Assembly: GCA_036381275.1 (NCBI GenBank)
Contig: DASVDC010000026.1
Span: forward strand, 1-31,002
Origin: UBA7803 sp036381275
GTDB taxonomy: Bacteria; Pseudomonadota; Gammaproteobacteria; Pseudomonadales; Azotimanducaceae
Length of the DNA stretch: 31,002 bases
Direction: 5' to 3'
This document shows positions 20,004 through 28,064 of this stretch, piece after piece. The notes below the pieces were generated by a model. That model saw only the letters and a program-made list of their open reading frames with translations, searched no databases and was not told the DNA's origin. Within the stretch, counting starts at the first letter, position 1. Each line of letters begins with the position of its first letter. The position numbers and the translations under genes are program-made.

Positions 20004-22589
20004 TTACGCTTCTTCCTCGGCAGCGCCGTTCGCCTCCTCGCTCCCGTCGTCCGTCTCGACGATGCGCTGCACGCCCACCAGCCGTTCCTCACCGCGCAGC
20101 GTGATCAGCCGCACGCCCTGGGTGTTGCGTCCCTGCAGCGAGACCTCGTCCGCCGAAGTCCGCACCAGCGTGCCGAGGTTGCTGATCAGCATGATCTCGT
20201 CGCCGTCGAACACCTGGATCGCGCTGACCAGCGGGCCGTTGCGGACGCTGGTCTGCATGCTGATCACGCCCTGCGTGCCGCGGCCCTTCACCGGGAACTC
20301 GCTCACCGCGGTGCGCTTGCCGTAACCGTTCTCGCTCGCGGTCAGCACGTAGCCGCCCTGTTGCGGGATGATCAGTGAAATCACCTGGTGGCCGCCGGAG
20401 AGCACGATGCCGCGCACGCCGCGCGCGTTGCGTCCCATCGCTCGTACGTCCGATTCCTTGAAGCGCACCGCCTTGCCCGAGCTCGAGGTCAGCATCACGT
20501 CGCAGGTGCCGTCGGTCAGCGCCGCGCCCACCAGCGTGTTGCCCGGATCGAGCTCGAGCGCGATCAGTCCGCTCGAGCGCGGCCGCGAGAACTGCTCGAG
20601 CGGTGTCTTCTTCACGGTGCCGTTCGCGGTCGCCATGAAGATGAACCGGCCCGGCGAGTACTCCTTGATCGGCAGGATCGCGGTGATGCCTTCGTCCTGC
20701 GCGAGCGGCAACATGTTGACCAACGGCCTGCCCTTGGCACCGCGGCTCGCCTGCGGGATCTGGTAGACCTTCAGCCAGTACACCTTGCCGAGATTCGAGA
20801 AGCAGAGGAGCGTGTCGTGGGAATGCGCCACCAGCAGGTGCTGCACGAAGTCTTCGTCGCGCACCGACGTGGCCGCCCGGCCGCGGCCGCCGCGCCGCTG
20901 CGCCTGATAGCTGTCGAGCGGCTGGGTCTTCGCGTAGCCGAGGTGCGAGATCGTCACCACCAGGTCTTCTTCGTTGATCAGGTCCTCGACGGTGAGGTCT
21001 TCCTGGGTCGACAGGATCTCCGTGCGCCGCTCGTCGCCGTACGCCTCGCGGATCTCGATCAGCTCGCCGCGGATCACCTCGAGCAGCCGCTGCGGCGACG
21101 CCAGGATCTCCTGCAGGCTGGTGATCTCGTCGAGGATGCCCTGGTAGTCCTCGAGCAGCTTGCCCTGCTCGAGCGCCGTCAGCCGCTGCAGACGCATGTC
21201 GAGGATCGCCTGGGCCTGCTCTTCGCTGAGGTAGTACAGCCCGTCGCGGAAGCCGAATTCCTCGGAAAGGCCGTCCGGCCGGCACGCATCGCTCCCGGCG
21301 CGCGCGAGCAGCTCCTGCACCGCTTCCGAGGCCCAGCCGCGGCCCATCAGCGCGGCGCGCGCTTCCGCCGCGCCGGGCGACGCCTTGATCAGCTCGATCA
21401 CCGGATCGATGTTGGCGAGCGCCACCGCCTGACCTTCCAGGATGTGGCCGCGCTGGCGCGCGCGCCGCAGCAGGAAGATCGTGCGCCGGGTCACCACCTC
21501 GCGGCGATGCTGGATGAACGCTTCCAGCATCTGCTTGAGGTTCAGCACCTTCGGCTGGCCGTGCACCAAGGCCACGCAGTTGATGCCGAACACCGTCTGA
21601 AGCTGGGTCTGCGCGTAGAGGTTGTTCAGCACCACCTCGCCGGAGTCGCCGCGGCGCATCTCGATCACGATGCGCAGGCCCTCCTTGTCGGACTCGTCGC
21701 GCAGCTCGGCGATGCCCTCGATCTTCTTTTCCTTGACGAGCTCCGCGATGCGCTCGATCAGCCGCGCCTTGTTGAGCTGATATGGAATCTCGGTGATCAC
21801 GATCACGTCGCGGTTCGCGCGCTCGTCGTGCTGCACTTCCGCGCGGGCGCGCACGTAGATGCGCCCGCGCCCGGTCCGGTACGCCTCGACGATGCCGGCG
21901 CGGCCGTTGATGATGCCCGCGGTCGGGAAATCCGGGCCTTTCACGTACTCCATCAGCCCGTCGACGGTGATGTCCGGGTCGTCCAGCAGCGCGATGCAGC
22001 CGTCCACCACTTCGCGCAGGTTGTGCGGCGGAATGTTGGTCGCCATGCCGACCGCGATACCGGAGCTGCCGTTCACCAGCAGGTTCGGCACCTTGGTGGG
22101 CAGCACCTCGGGCATCCGCAGCGTGTCGTCGTAGTTCGGGACGAAGTCGACCGTTTCCTTGTCGAGGTCGGCGAGCAGGTCCGAGGCGATCCGCGACATC
22201 CGCACCTCGGTGTACCGCATCGCCGCGGGCGGATCGCCGTCCACCGAGCCGAAGTTGCCCTGGCCGTCCACCAGCGGATACCGCATGGAGAACTCCTGGG
22301 CCATCCGCACCACGGTGTCGTAGATGGCCACGTCGCCGTGCGGGTGGTACTTACCCATCACCTCGCCGACGACCCGGGCGGACTTCATGTACGGCCGGTT
22401 CCAGACGTTGTTCAGCTCGCTCATCGTGAACAGCGAGCGCCGGTGCACGGGCTTCAGGCCGTCGCGCACGTCGGGCAGCGCCCGCCCCACGATCACGCTC
22501 ATCGCGTAGTCGAGGTAGGATTGACGCAGCTCGTCTTCGATGTTGACCGGGATGATTTCCCGGCCCTGATCGGACCCGAGATCGGACAT
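20004..22589 (-). CDS. gyrA: DNA gyrase subunit A
   Basis: An 861-residue GyrA. The N-terminal breakage-reunion domain has the catalytic Tyr126 in AAMRYTEVR (Tyr122 in E. coli), and the C-terminal domain has the GyrA box QRRGGRG and beta-pinwheel repeats. With GyrB it introduces negative supercoils. The ATG at 22589 (MSDLGSDQGREIIPVN) is chosen; the frame upstream to 22625 lacks support. In the quinolone-resistance region the sequence is HPHGDVAIYD: Val87 sits where E. coli has Ser83, while the Asp equivalent to Asp87 (Asp91) is kept. The protein ends in an acidic tail (EANGAAEEEA). serC begins 10 nt after its stop. Confidence 0.98.
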   Translation of the reverse strand: MSDLGSDQGREIIPVNIEDELRQSYLDYAMSVIVGRALPDVRDGLKPVHRRSLFTMSELNNVWNRPYMKSARVVGEVMGKYHPHGDVAIYDTVVRMAQEFSMRYPLVDGQGNFGSVDGDPPAAMRYTEVRMSRIASDLLADLDKETVDFVPNYDDTLRMPEVLPTKVPNLLVNGSSGIAVGMATNIPPHNLREVVDGCIALLDDPDITVDGLMEYVKGPDFPTAGIINGRAGIVEAYRTGRGRIYVRARAEVQHDERANRDVIVITEIPYQLNKARLIERIAELVKEKKIEGIAELRDESDKEGLRIVIEMRRGDSGEVVLNNLYAQTQLQTVFGINCVALVHGQPKVLNLKQMLEAFIQHRREVVTRRTIFLLRRARQRGHILEGQAVALANIDPVIELIKASPGAAEARAALMGRGWASEAVQELLARAGSDACRPDGLSEEFGFRDGLYYLSEEQAQAILDMRLQRLTALEQGKLLEDYQGILDEITSLQEILASPQRLLEVIRGELIEIREAYGDERRTEILSTQEDLTVEDLINEEDLVVTISHLGYAKTQPLDSYQAQRRGGRGRAATSVRDEDFVQHLLVAHSHDTLLCFSNLGKVYWLKVYQIPQASRGAKGRPLVNMLPLAQDEGITAILPIKEYSPGRFIFMATANGTVKKTPLEQFSRPRSSGLIALELDPGNTLVGAALTDGTCDVMLTSSSGKAVRFKESDVRAMGRNARGVRGIVLSGGHQVISLIIPQQGGYVLTASENGYGKRTAVSEFPVKGRGTQGVISMQTSVRNGPLVSAIQVFDGDEIMLISNLGTLVRTSADEVSLQGRNTQGVRLITLRGEERLVGVQRIVETDDGSEEANGAAEEEA

Positions 22590-22658
22590 AGATTGGTATC
22601 GTAGAAAAACGCAGTATTTTACCACTCAACGGTCTTTCGGGCGATCTCGCCTCCTCCC

Positions 22659-22683
22659 GTGGGGGCGATCTCTGATCGCGATT
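22659..22683 (+). repeat. Single REP element, type D
   Basis: The plus strand reads GTGGGG then GCGATCTCTGATCGC then GATT. The stem matches the serC copy, with CTCTG in place of CTCCAG at the loop. No inverted partner is present. Confidence 0.85.
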
Positions 22684-22961
22684 CTTCTGTTCGGACATCG
22701 GCGCCTGTCGCGGCCCGCTCGCGGCCGGGCCACCACCGCCCATGTCCCACCGAACGTTCGTGATCCGGGCTCGCACCCGCAGAAGGCTGTTCCAACCGGC
22801 GACCGTGACCGGCTCCAGGCGGTCGGAGTCGCACCCCCACCGACCGCGGCTTTCGCATCGGCCCTTCCACCCGAAGGCGCTGCCGCTCGAAGCTGCAAGG
22901 GCGTCGGAGGGGTGGCCCCGCCAACCAACCTGGCCAGCATCGATCGGAAGCGCCCTCCGTG

Positions 22962-22967
22962 TAGAAT
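22962..22967 (+). promoter_or_regulatory. Candidate -10 box of the deaminase-ubiG-yciK operon
   Basis: TAGAAT ends 6 nt before the ATG at 22974, so a transcript from it would begin at or next to the start codon (leaderless). No clear -35 and no ribosome binding site are visible. By eye only. Confidence 0.35.
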
Positions 22968-22973
22968 GCGCCG

Positions 22974-24302
22974 ATGCCGAAAACGCAGGCCGAGCTGATC
23001 GTGGACGCGCGCTGGGTGCTGCCCATCGCGCCGGAAAACCGCGTGCTCGAGCACGCGAGCGTCGCGGTCGCGGAAGGGCGGATCCTCGCAGTGGGTCCGC
23101 GCGCGGAAGTGCACGCGGCGTTCGAGGGCGCACCGCTCGAACTGCCGAATCACGTGCTGCTGCCGGGGCTCGTGAACGCCCACGGCCATGCCGCGATGAC
23201 GCTGATGCGCGGCTTCGCCGAGGACGCGCCGCTCGATAAATGGCTGAATGAGCACGTCTGGCCGCTCGAGGCGCGGCTGGTGAGCGAGGCGTTCGTGCGC
23301 GACGGCACGGCGCTCGCGGCGCTCGAGATGATCTCGAGCGGCATCACCTGCTTCTCGGACATGTACTTCTTCCCCGAGGTGACCGCCGACGTGGCGCGCC
23401 AGGCGGGGCTGCGCTGCCAGGTGGCGTTTCCGATCATCCCGTTTCCGAACGCGTGGAGCCGCAGCGTCGACGAGGCGCTGCACAAGGGCATGGCGCTGCA
23501 CGACGCCTGCAAGGGCAGCCCCACCGTGAAGGTGGCGTTCGGACCGCACGCGCCGTACAGCGTCGGCCGCGGCGACCTCGAGAAGGTGCTGATGTACGCC
23601 GAAGAGCTCGACCTGCCGGTACACATCCACCTGCACGAAACCGCGGCGGAAGTCGCCGAGGTACGCGCGAGCCTCGGCCGAAGCTGGATCGACGTGCTCG
23701 GCGAGATCGGCCTGCTCGGCCCGCGCCTGCAAGCGGTGCACCTGACCCAGGTCGACGACGCCGAGATCGAGCGGCTCGCCGAGGCGCGCGTGCAGGTGGT
23801 GCACTGCCCGCACTCGAACCTGAAGCTCGCGAGCGGCATCTGCCCGGTGAGCCGGCTGCAGGCGGCGGGAATCAACGTGGCGCTCGGCACCGACGGCGCC
23901 GCGTCCAACAACACGCTCGATCTCTTGGCGGAGGCCCGGCTCGCGAGCCTGCTCGCGAAGGTGACGACCGGCGACGTGCGTTCGCTCGGCGAGGCGCGGG
24001 CGCTCGAGATGGCGACCTTGGGCGGCGCCCGCGCGCTGGGTCTCGACGACGTGATCGGTTCGCTCGAGCCCGGCAAGCAGGCGGACATGGCGGCGGTCGA
24101 CCTCAGTGGAGCGCGCTTCCAGCCGGTCTACGACCCGATGGCGGCGCTGATCCACGGCGGCGCCGGTCCGGCGGTCAGCCACGTCTGGGTCGGCGGACGG
24201 CCGCTCTTGTACGACGGCACGCCGACGACGCTCGACGAGCGTGCGATCATCGCGTCCGTGGCGGGCTGGGCCGAGCAGGTCGCCGCGAGCCGGGCGCAGT
24301 GA
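22974..24302 (+). CDS. mtaD: 5'-methylthioadenosine/S-adenosylhomocysteine deaminase family
   Basis: A 442-residue amidohydrolase of the TRZ/ATZ group. The metal site has NAHGH (His70, His72), HIHLHET (from His217), the HSNLKLASG segment and GTDGAASNN. These enzymes deaminate MTA and SAH (to MTI and SIH), clearing by-products of methylation and polyamine synthesis. The ATG at 22974 gives the usual N-terminus (ELIVDARWVLPI). A neighbouring methyltransferase, ubiG, makes SAH, which fits. The gene is 10 nt before ubiG. Exact substrate preference cannot be told from sequence. Confidence 0.92.
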   Translation: MPKTQAELIVDARWVLPIAPENRVLEHASVAVAEGRILAVGPRAEVHAAFEGAPLELPNHVLLPGLVNAHGHAAMTLMRGFAEDAPLDKWLNEHVWPLEARLVSEAFVRDGTALAALEMISSGITCFSDMYFFPEVTADVARQAGLRCQVAFPIIPFPNAWSRSVDEALHKGMALHDACKGSPTVKVAFGPHAPYSVGRGDLEKVLMYAEELDLPVHIHLHETAAEVAEVRASLGRSWIDVLGEIGLLGPRLQAVHLTQVDDAEIERLAEARVQVVHCPHSNLKLASGICPVSRLQAAGINVALGTDGAASNNTLDLLAEARLASLLAKVTTGDVRSLGEARALEMATLGGARALGLDDVIGSLEPGKQADMAAVDLSGARFQPVYDPMAALIHGGAGPAVSHVWVGGRPLLYDGTPTTLDERAIIASVAGWAEQVAASRAQ

Positions 24303-24312
24303 GGGCAGACCG

Positions 24313-25017
24313 ATGAGCAGTGAGCTGAACGTCGATCAACGGGAAATCGCCAAGTTCGAGTCGCTGGCGAGCCGCTGGTGGGATCCGGAGGGCGACTTCC
24401 GCCCGCTGCACGACATCAACCCGGCGCGCCTCCAGTACGTGCTGGAGCGCACCGACCTCGCCGCCGGGCCCGTGCTCGACGTCGGCTGCGGCGGCGGCAT
24501 CCTGGCCGAAGCACTGGCCCGCGCGGGCGGCAAAGTCACCGGCATCGACATGGCCGCCTCGCCCCTCGCGGTCGCGCGCCTGCACGCGCTCGATACCGGC
24601 ATCGAGGTGGAATACCGGGCGATCACCGCCGAGGCGCTCGCCGAGGAGCGGCCCGGCGCGTTCGCGACGATCACCTGCATGGAGATGCTCGAGCACGTGC
24701 CCGACTACCCGTCCACGGTGGAGGCCTGCGCGACGCTCGCGGCGCCCGGCGGCAACGTGTTCTTCTCCACGATCAACCGCAACCCGAAGGCCTACCTGCT
24801 CGCCGTGGTCGGCGCGGAGTACGTGCTCGGGCTGCTGCCGAAGGGCACGCACGACTACGAGAAGTTCATCCGCCCGCACGAATTGGCCGAGGCGGTGCGC
24901 CGGGCCGGGCTGGTGGTACAGGACGTGCGCGGCATTCGCTACAACCCGTTCACCCGGTCCTGCCGGCTCACCCGCGACGTCGACGTGAACTACCTGCTCC
25001 ATGCCAGCAAGCCCTGA
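24313..25017 (+). CDS. ubiG: Ubiquinone biosynthesis O-methyltransferase
   Basis: A 234-residue class I SAM-dependent methyltransferase. The N-terminus (KFESLASRWWDPEGDFRPLHDINPARL) and the SAM motif VLDVGCGGGILAEALA are diagnostic of UbiG, which carries out both O-methylations of ubiquinone synthesis. Later come CMEMLEHVPDY, FFSTINRNPKAYL and GTHDYEKFI. The ATG at 24313 has a ribosome binding site (GAGGGCAG). Its stop overlaps yciK by 17 nt. In pseudomonads mupP lies between ubiG and yciK; it is absent here. Confidence 0.96.
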   Translation: MSSELNVDQREIAKFESLASRWWDPEGDFRPLHDINPARLQYVLERTDLAAGPVLDVGCGGGILAEALARAGGKVTGIDMAASPLAVARLHALDTGIEVEYRAITAEALAEERPGAFATITCMEMLEHVPDYPSTVEACATLAAPGGNVFFSTINRNPKAYLLAVVGAEYVLGLLPKGTHDYEKFIRPHELAEAVRRAGLVVQDVRGIRYNPFTRSCRLTRDVDVNYLLHASKP

Positions 25018-25807
25018 CTACCCGGAGCTCGACGCCGGCCGGCGCGCGTGGCGTTACCAGCCCGCCCCCGACTGCCTGGCCGACCGGGTGATCCTGGTGA
25101 CCGGCGCCGGCGACGGCATCGGCCGCGCGGCGGCGAAGACCTTCGCCGTCCACGGCGCCCACGTGATCCTGCTCGGCCGCACCCGCAACAAGCTGGAAGC
25201 GGTGTTCGACTGGATCGCGGCCAACACCCAAACCCGGCCGGTGATCGTGCCGTGCGACCTCGAAGTCCTCGACGACGACAGCGCGGCCGCGCTGGTGGAG
25301 GCGATCCAGGGTGAGTTCGGCCGGCTCCACGGGGTGCTGCACAACGCCTCGCTCCTCGGCCCGCGGCTGCCCATCGCCCTCTACGACAGCGCCGAGTGGC
25401 AGCGGGTGATGAAGGTGAACGCGTTCGCGCCGTTCCTGCTCACCCGCAGCCTGCTCGGGCTGCTGGACGCGGCCGGCGACGCCTCGGTGGTGTTCACCTC
25501 CTCGAGCGTCGGGCGCCGGGGGCGCGCCTACTGGGGCGCCTACGCCGTCTCCAAGTTCGCGCTCGAGGGCCTGTCGCAGGTGCTCGCGGACGAGCACGAG
25601 CACGCCGGGCGGATCCGCTTCAACAGCCTGAACCCCGGCGCCACCCGCACCCGGATGCGCGCGGCCGCCTACCCGGGCGAACGGCCGACCGAGGTACCGA
25701 CCGCCGAGGAGAAGATGGACGTCTACGTCTATCTGTTCGAGCCCAAGTCCCGCGGCCTGACCGGCGCGATGCTGGACGCCCGGGACTGGCCGGGCCCTGA
25801 GCGATGA
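25001..25807 (+). CDS. yciK: YciK-type short-chain dehydrogenase
   Basis: A 268-residue SDR. It has the cofactor motif TGAGDGIG, then HNASLLGP, the Ser stretch VVFTSSSVGRRGRAYWGAYAVSK (active-site Ser, Tyr, Lys) and LNPGATRTRMR. YciK is a conserved oxidoreductase of unknown substrate. The ATG at 25001 lies inside the end of ubiG, 17 nt overlap, so translation is coupled. An inverted REP pair follows the stop by 26 nt. Confidence 0.92.
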   Translation: MPASPDYPELDAGRRAWRYQPAPDCLADRVILVTGAGDGIGRAAAKTFAVHGAHVILLGRTRNKLEAVFDWIAANTQTRPVIVPCDLEVLDDDSAAALVEAIQGEFGRLHGVLHNASLLGPRLPIALYDSAEWQRVMKVNAFAPFLLTRSLLGLLDAAGDASVVFTSSSVGRRGRAYWGAYAVSKFALEGLSQVLADEHEHAGRIRFNSLNPGATRTRMRAAAYPGERPTEVPTAEEKMDVYVYLFEPKSRGLTGAMLDARDWPGPER

Positions 25808-25833
25808 CCTGTGGGAGGCCCTGTGAGATGCCC

Positions 25834-25894
25834 TGTGGGAGCGGCCTCCGGCCGCGAATCGCCCGGACATTCGCGCCCGGAGGCCGCTCCCACA
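25834..25894. repeat. REPIN: inverted pair of type A REPs
   Basis: The arms start TGTGGGAGCGG and are inverted around an 11-nt spacer. The right arm has CGCGCCCGG in place of CGCGGCCGG, so one stem position is broken. A short fragment, TGTGGGAGGCC, lies just before at 25810-25820. Located after yciK, before the sigma-54 promoter. Confidence 0.92.
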
Positions 25895-26024
25895 GATCGG
25901 GCACCGTCGGGAAACCGACGCCGGCCGCGCCGGAATCCCGACGCGGCGTCAGAATCCCGCCGCCCGCCGCTGCCGCAGCGAGCGCTAAGTCGTTGATCTG
26001 CCTGACCTCCACTGAACGTCGGCG

Positions 26025-26041
26025 CTGGCACGCTTCTGGCT
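26025..26041 (+). promoter_or_regulatory. Candidate sigma-54 promoter
   Basis: CTGGCACG-CTTC-TGGCT matches the -24/-12 consensus TGGCACG-N4-TTGC at all but one position, with exact spacing. Transcription would start near 26052, giving a 24-nt leader to the ATG at 26076. No enhancer-binding protein gene is in the window; IHF, encoded here, commonly assists such promoters. Confidence 0.5.
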
Positions 26042-26075
26042 CTACCCGATTCGGACTGGGAACGACGCTCTCGCG

Positions 26076-26990
26076 ATGACGCCGATCACGCACCTGCGGC
26101 AAGCCGAATCGCTTGCCCACCTCGATCACACGCTGGCCCTCGAGCTGGTCCAGGCGCTGCACCGCCATCTGGCGCCGTCGGCGCTGATGGAAGTGCTCTG
26201 GCACCAGGTCGTCCGGCTGACCCCGGCCAGCGGGATGCGTTACCGCCACGAGCCGCTCCAGCTCGACATCGGGATCGGCGACGGCCCGCACAGCGCGAGC
26301 TACACGCTGAGCCATCACGGCGAGAGCCTGGGCGAGCTCGAGCTGCGCTTCCGTCAGGCGCCCGACGAAGCGGTGCTGCGGGCGGCGGAGGACCTGCTCG
26401 CGCTCGCGATACCGGCGCTGCGCAACGCACTGACCCACCAGAGCGTCTGCCGGCAGGCGGCGCGCCTCGAGCGCGCGCTGCAGAACGCCCGCCGCGGCGG
26501 CGACTCGGCCGGCGCCGCGGTCGTGCCCCTGCATGCCGCGCGCACCGCACCGGCGGCGCCGACGGACGAGGCCGCCCCGTCGTCGCCGTGGGAAGACGCG
26601 CTGGTGCTGGTCAGCCTGGACGGCTACGAGGACATCCGTGCCGCGCACGGCGACGTCTGGGCGCAGACGCTGATCCAGACGATCCAGAACCAGATCGACG
26701 AGGGGCTCCGGGACGCCGACAGCGTGTTCCAGATCGACGAGGGTCTGCTCGCGGTGCTGCTGCCGCGCACCAGCGAAGACGCCGCGATCGACGTGGCCGG
26801 CAAGATCCGCGTGCTGATCTCGGGGCTGCACCTGCGCGACGGCCGCATCACCACCCAGCTCACCGCCTGCATGGGCGTGGTCGGCGCACGCGCCGCCCAC
26901 ACCCCCGAGGACGTGCTGTTCCAGGCACGCGCCGCGCTCGCGCAGGCGCAGCAGGAAGGCGCCAACACGATCCGCGCGTATCGCCGCTGA
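26076..26990 (+). CDS. Degenerate GGDEF-domain protein
   Basis: A 304-residue cytoplasmic protein. The N-terminal 125 residues look like a small sensor domain (GAF-like; LQLDIGIGDGPHSASYTLSHHGESLGELELRF). A low-complexity Ala/Pro linker is followed by a C-terminal domain with the secondary structure and end motif of GGDEF proteins (VFQIDEGLLAVLLPRTSEDAA, then a CMGVVGARAAHTPEDVLFQARAAL section). The GGDEF signature itself is replaced by DEGLL, so diguanylate cyclase activity is very unlikely; binding or regulation is more likely. It is convergent with rluB, 3 nt between stops. A sigma-54 promoter match precedes it. Confidence 0.8.
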   Translation: MTPITHLRQAESLAHLDHTLALELVQALHRHLAPSALMEVLWHQVVRLTPASGMRYRHEPLQLDIGIGDGPHSASYTLSHHGESLGELELRFRQAPDEAVLRAAEDLLALAIPALRNALTHQSVCRQAARLERALQNARRGGDSAGAAVVPLHAARTAPAAPTDEAAPSSPWEDALVLVSLDGYEDIRAAHGDVWAQTLIQTIQNQIDEGLRDADSVFQIDEGLLAVLLPRTSEDAAIDVAGKIRVLISGLHLRDGRITTQLTACMGVVGARAAHTPEDVLFQARAALAQAQQEGANTIRAYRR

Positions 26991-26993
26991 GAA

Positions 26994-28064
26994 TCAGCCG
27001 AGCGGCAGCTCGGGGTACGGCAACAGCAACGACTTCTCGCGGTGGGGCTTCTCGCCGCGGCGCGCACGCGGCCGCGGCGGCAGTGTCAGCGGCAGGTGCA
27101 GCAGCCGGTAGAGGGTCTGCATGTCTTCCCGGCCGAGCTCCGCGAGCCGCCCGCTCTTCAGCGTCGACGGCAGCATCACCGGACCGTAGCGCACCCGCTT
27201 CAGCCGGCTCACCGACAACCCCACGGCCTCGAACAGCCGACGCACTTCGCGGTTGCGGCCTTCCATCAGCACCACGTGATACCAGTGGTTCGTGCCGGAG
27301 CCGTCGTAGTAGCGGATGTCGCTGAAGCGCAGCGTCTCGCCGTCGACAACCACGCCCTCGAGCAACGCGGCGAGCTGCACGTCGTCGAGGCGTCCGTTGA
27401 CCCGCACCGCGTATTCCCGGTCGAGGCCCGTGGAGGGGTGCATCATCCGATGCGCCAGCGCCCCGTCGTTGGTGAGCAGCAGCAGCCCGGCGCTCTGCAC
27501 GTCGAGCCGGCCGATGGAGATCCAGCGGCCGGCGCGCAGCGGCGGCAGATCGTCGAACACCGTAGGCCGACCTTCCGGATCGTGGCGCGTGCAGATCACG
27601 CCGACCGGCTTGTTCAGCACCAGCACGCGGCACCCCGTCTCCGGCGCGCGCGCCACCGGCTTGCCGTCGACGGCGAGCGCATCCGCCGGCGTCACCCGCT
27701 GACCGAGGTGCGCGAGCGCGCCGTTCACGGTGACCCGCCCCTGCACGATCCATTGCTCGAGCTGCCGGCGCGAGCCGAAGCCGAGCTCCGCGAGCACCTT
27801 CTGCAGCTTTTCGGGGGGTCCGTCGGGGGCGGCGTCAGCGCCGCGGTGACGTGGGGAGGCGGACGACCTCCGCCGAGTGCGGCCGTTCGGCGGGCCGTTC
27901 GCCAGGCCCTTCGCCGGACGCTTCGTGCTCCTGCCGCTCCCGCGTCCGGTCGTCCGGGCCGGCGGCTTCTGCTTCCGATCCTTCGCCGAGCGCTCCTGCG
28001 CCTTCGCCGGCCGATTCGACGGCTTCCTCGCCTTCACGGCTTTCGACTTCTTCGCTCCGGGCAT
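26994..28064 (-). CDS. rluB: 23S rRNA pseudouridine synthase with basic N-terminal head
   Basis: A 356-residue RluB-type enzyme (pseudouridine 2605 of 23S rRNA in E. coli). The S4 domain is at about 85-130 (EKLQKVLAELGFGSRRQLEQ), and the catalytic Asp188 is in SIGRLDVQSAGLLLLTNDG; later GRNREVRRLFEAVG and RVRYGPV are typical. The first 80 or so residues are Lys/Arg-rich and disordered (about 25 basic, three acidic) and lie inside scpB in another frame. The ATG at 28064 has CGGAG about 10 nt upstream. GTG at residue 10 is another possible start; a start within the S4 domain would truncate it. The C-terminal tail is also basic. Confidence 0.92.
   Translation of the reverse strand: MPGAKKSKAVKARKPSNRPAKAQERSAKDRKQKPPARTTGRGSGRSTKRPAKGLANGPPNGRTRRRSSASPRHRGADAAPDGPPEKLQKVLAELGFGSRRQLEQWIVQGRVTVNGALAHLGQRVTPADALAVDGKPVARAPETGCRVLVLNKPVGVICTRHDPEGRPTVFDDLPPLRAGRWISIGRLDVQSAGLLLLTNDGALAHRMMHPSTGLDREYAVRVNGRLDDVQLAALLEGVVVDGETLRFSDIRYYDGSGTNHWYHVVLMEGRNREVRRLFEAVGLSVSRLKRVRYGPVMLPSTLKSGRLAELGREDMQTLYRLLHLPLTLPPRPRARRGEKPHREKSLLLPYPELPLG

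Larger units (their letters stand above)
22590..22973. other. Divergent spacer between gyrA and MTA/SAH deaminase gene
   Basis: The spacer is 384 nt. It holds an AT-rich stretch just upstream of gyrA (22590-22625, likely its promoter), a type D REP (22659-22683) and an inverted repeat GCGGTCGG/CCGACCGC (22819-22826 and 22840-22847, 13-nt loop). Frames cross it on both strands but none has a recognisable domain or ribosome binding site. I see no RNA gene. Confidence 0.5.

Noticed and set aside
20388..22604. 738-residue plus-strand frame opposite gyrA
   Set aside because: Antisense shadow of gyrA caused by high GC; no domain.
22626..24182. 518-residue minus-strand frame opposite the deaminase gene
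   Set aside because: Antisense shadow plus REP-bearing spacer; the plus strand has the conserved enzyme.
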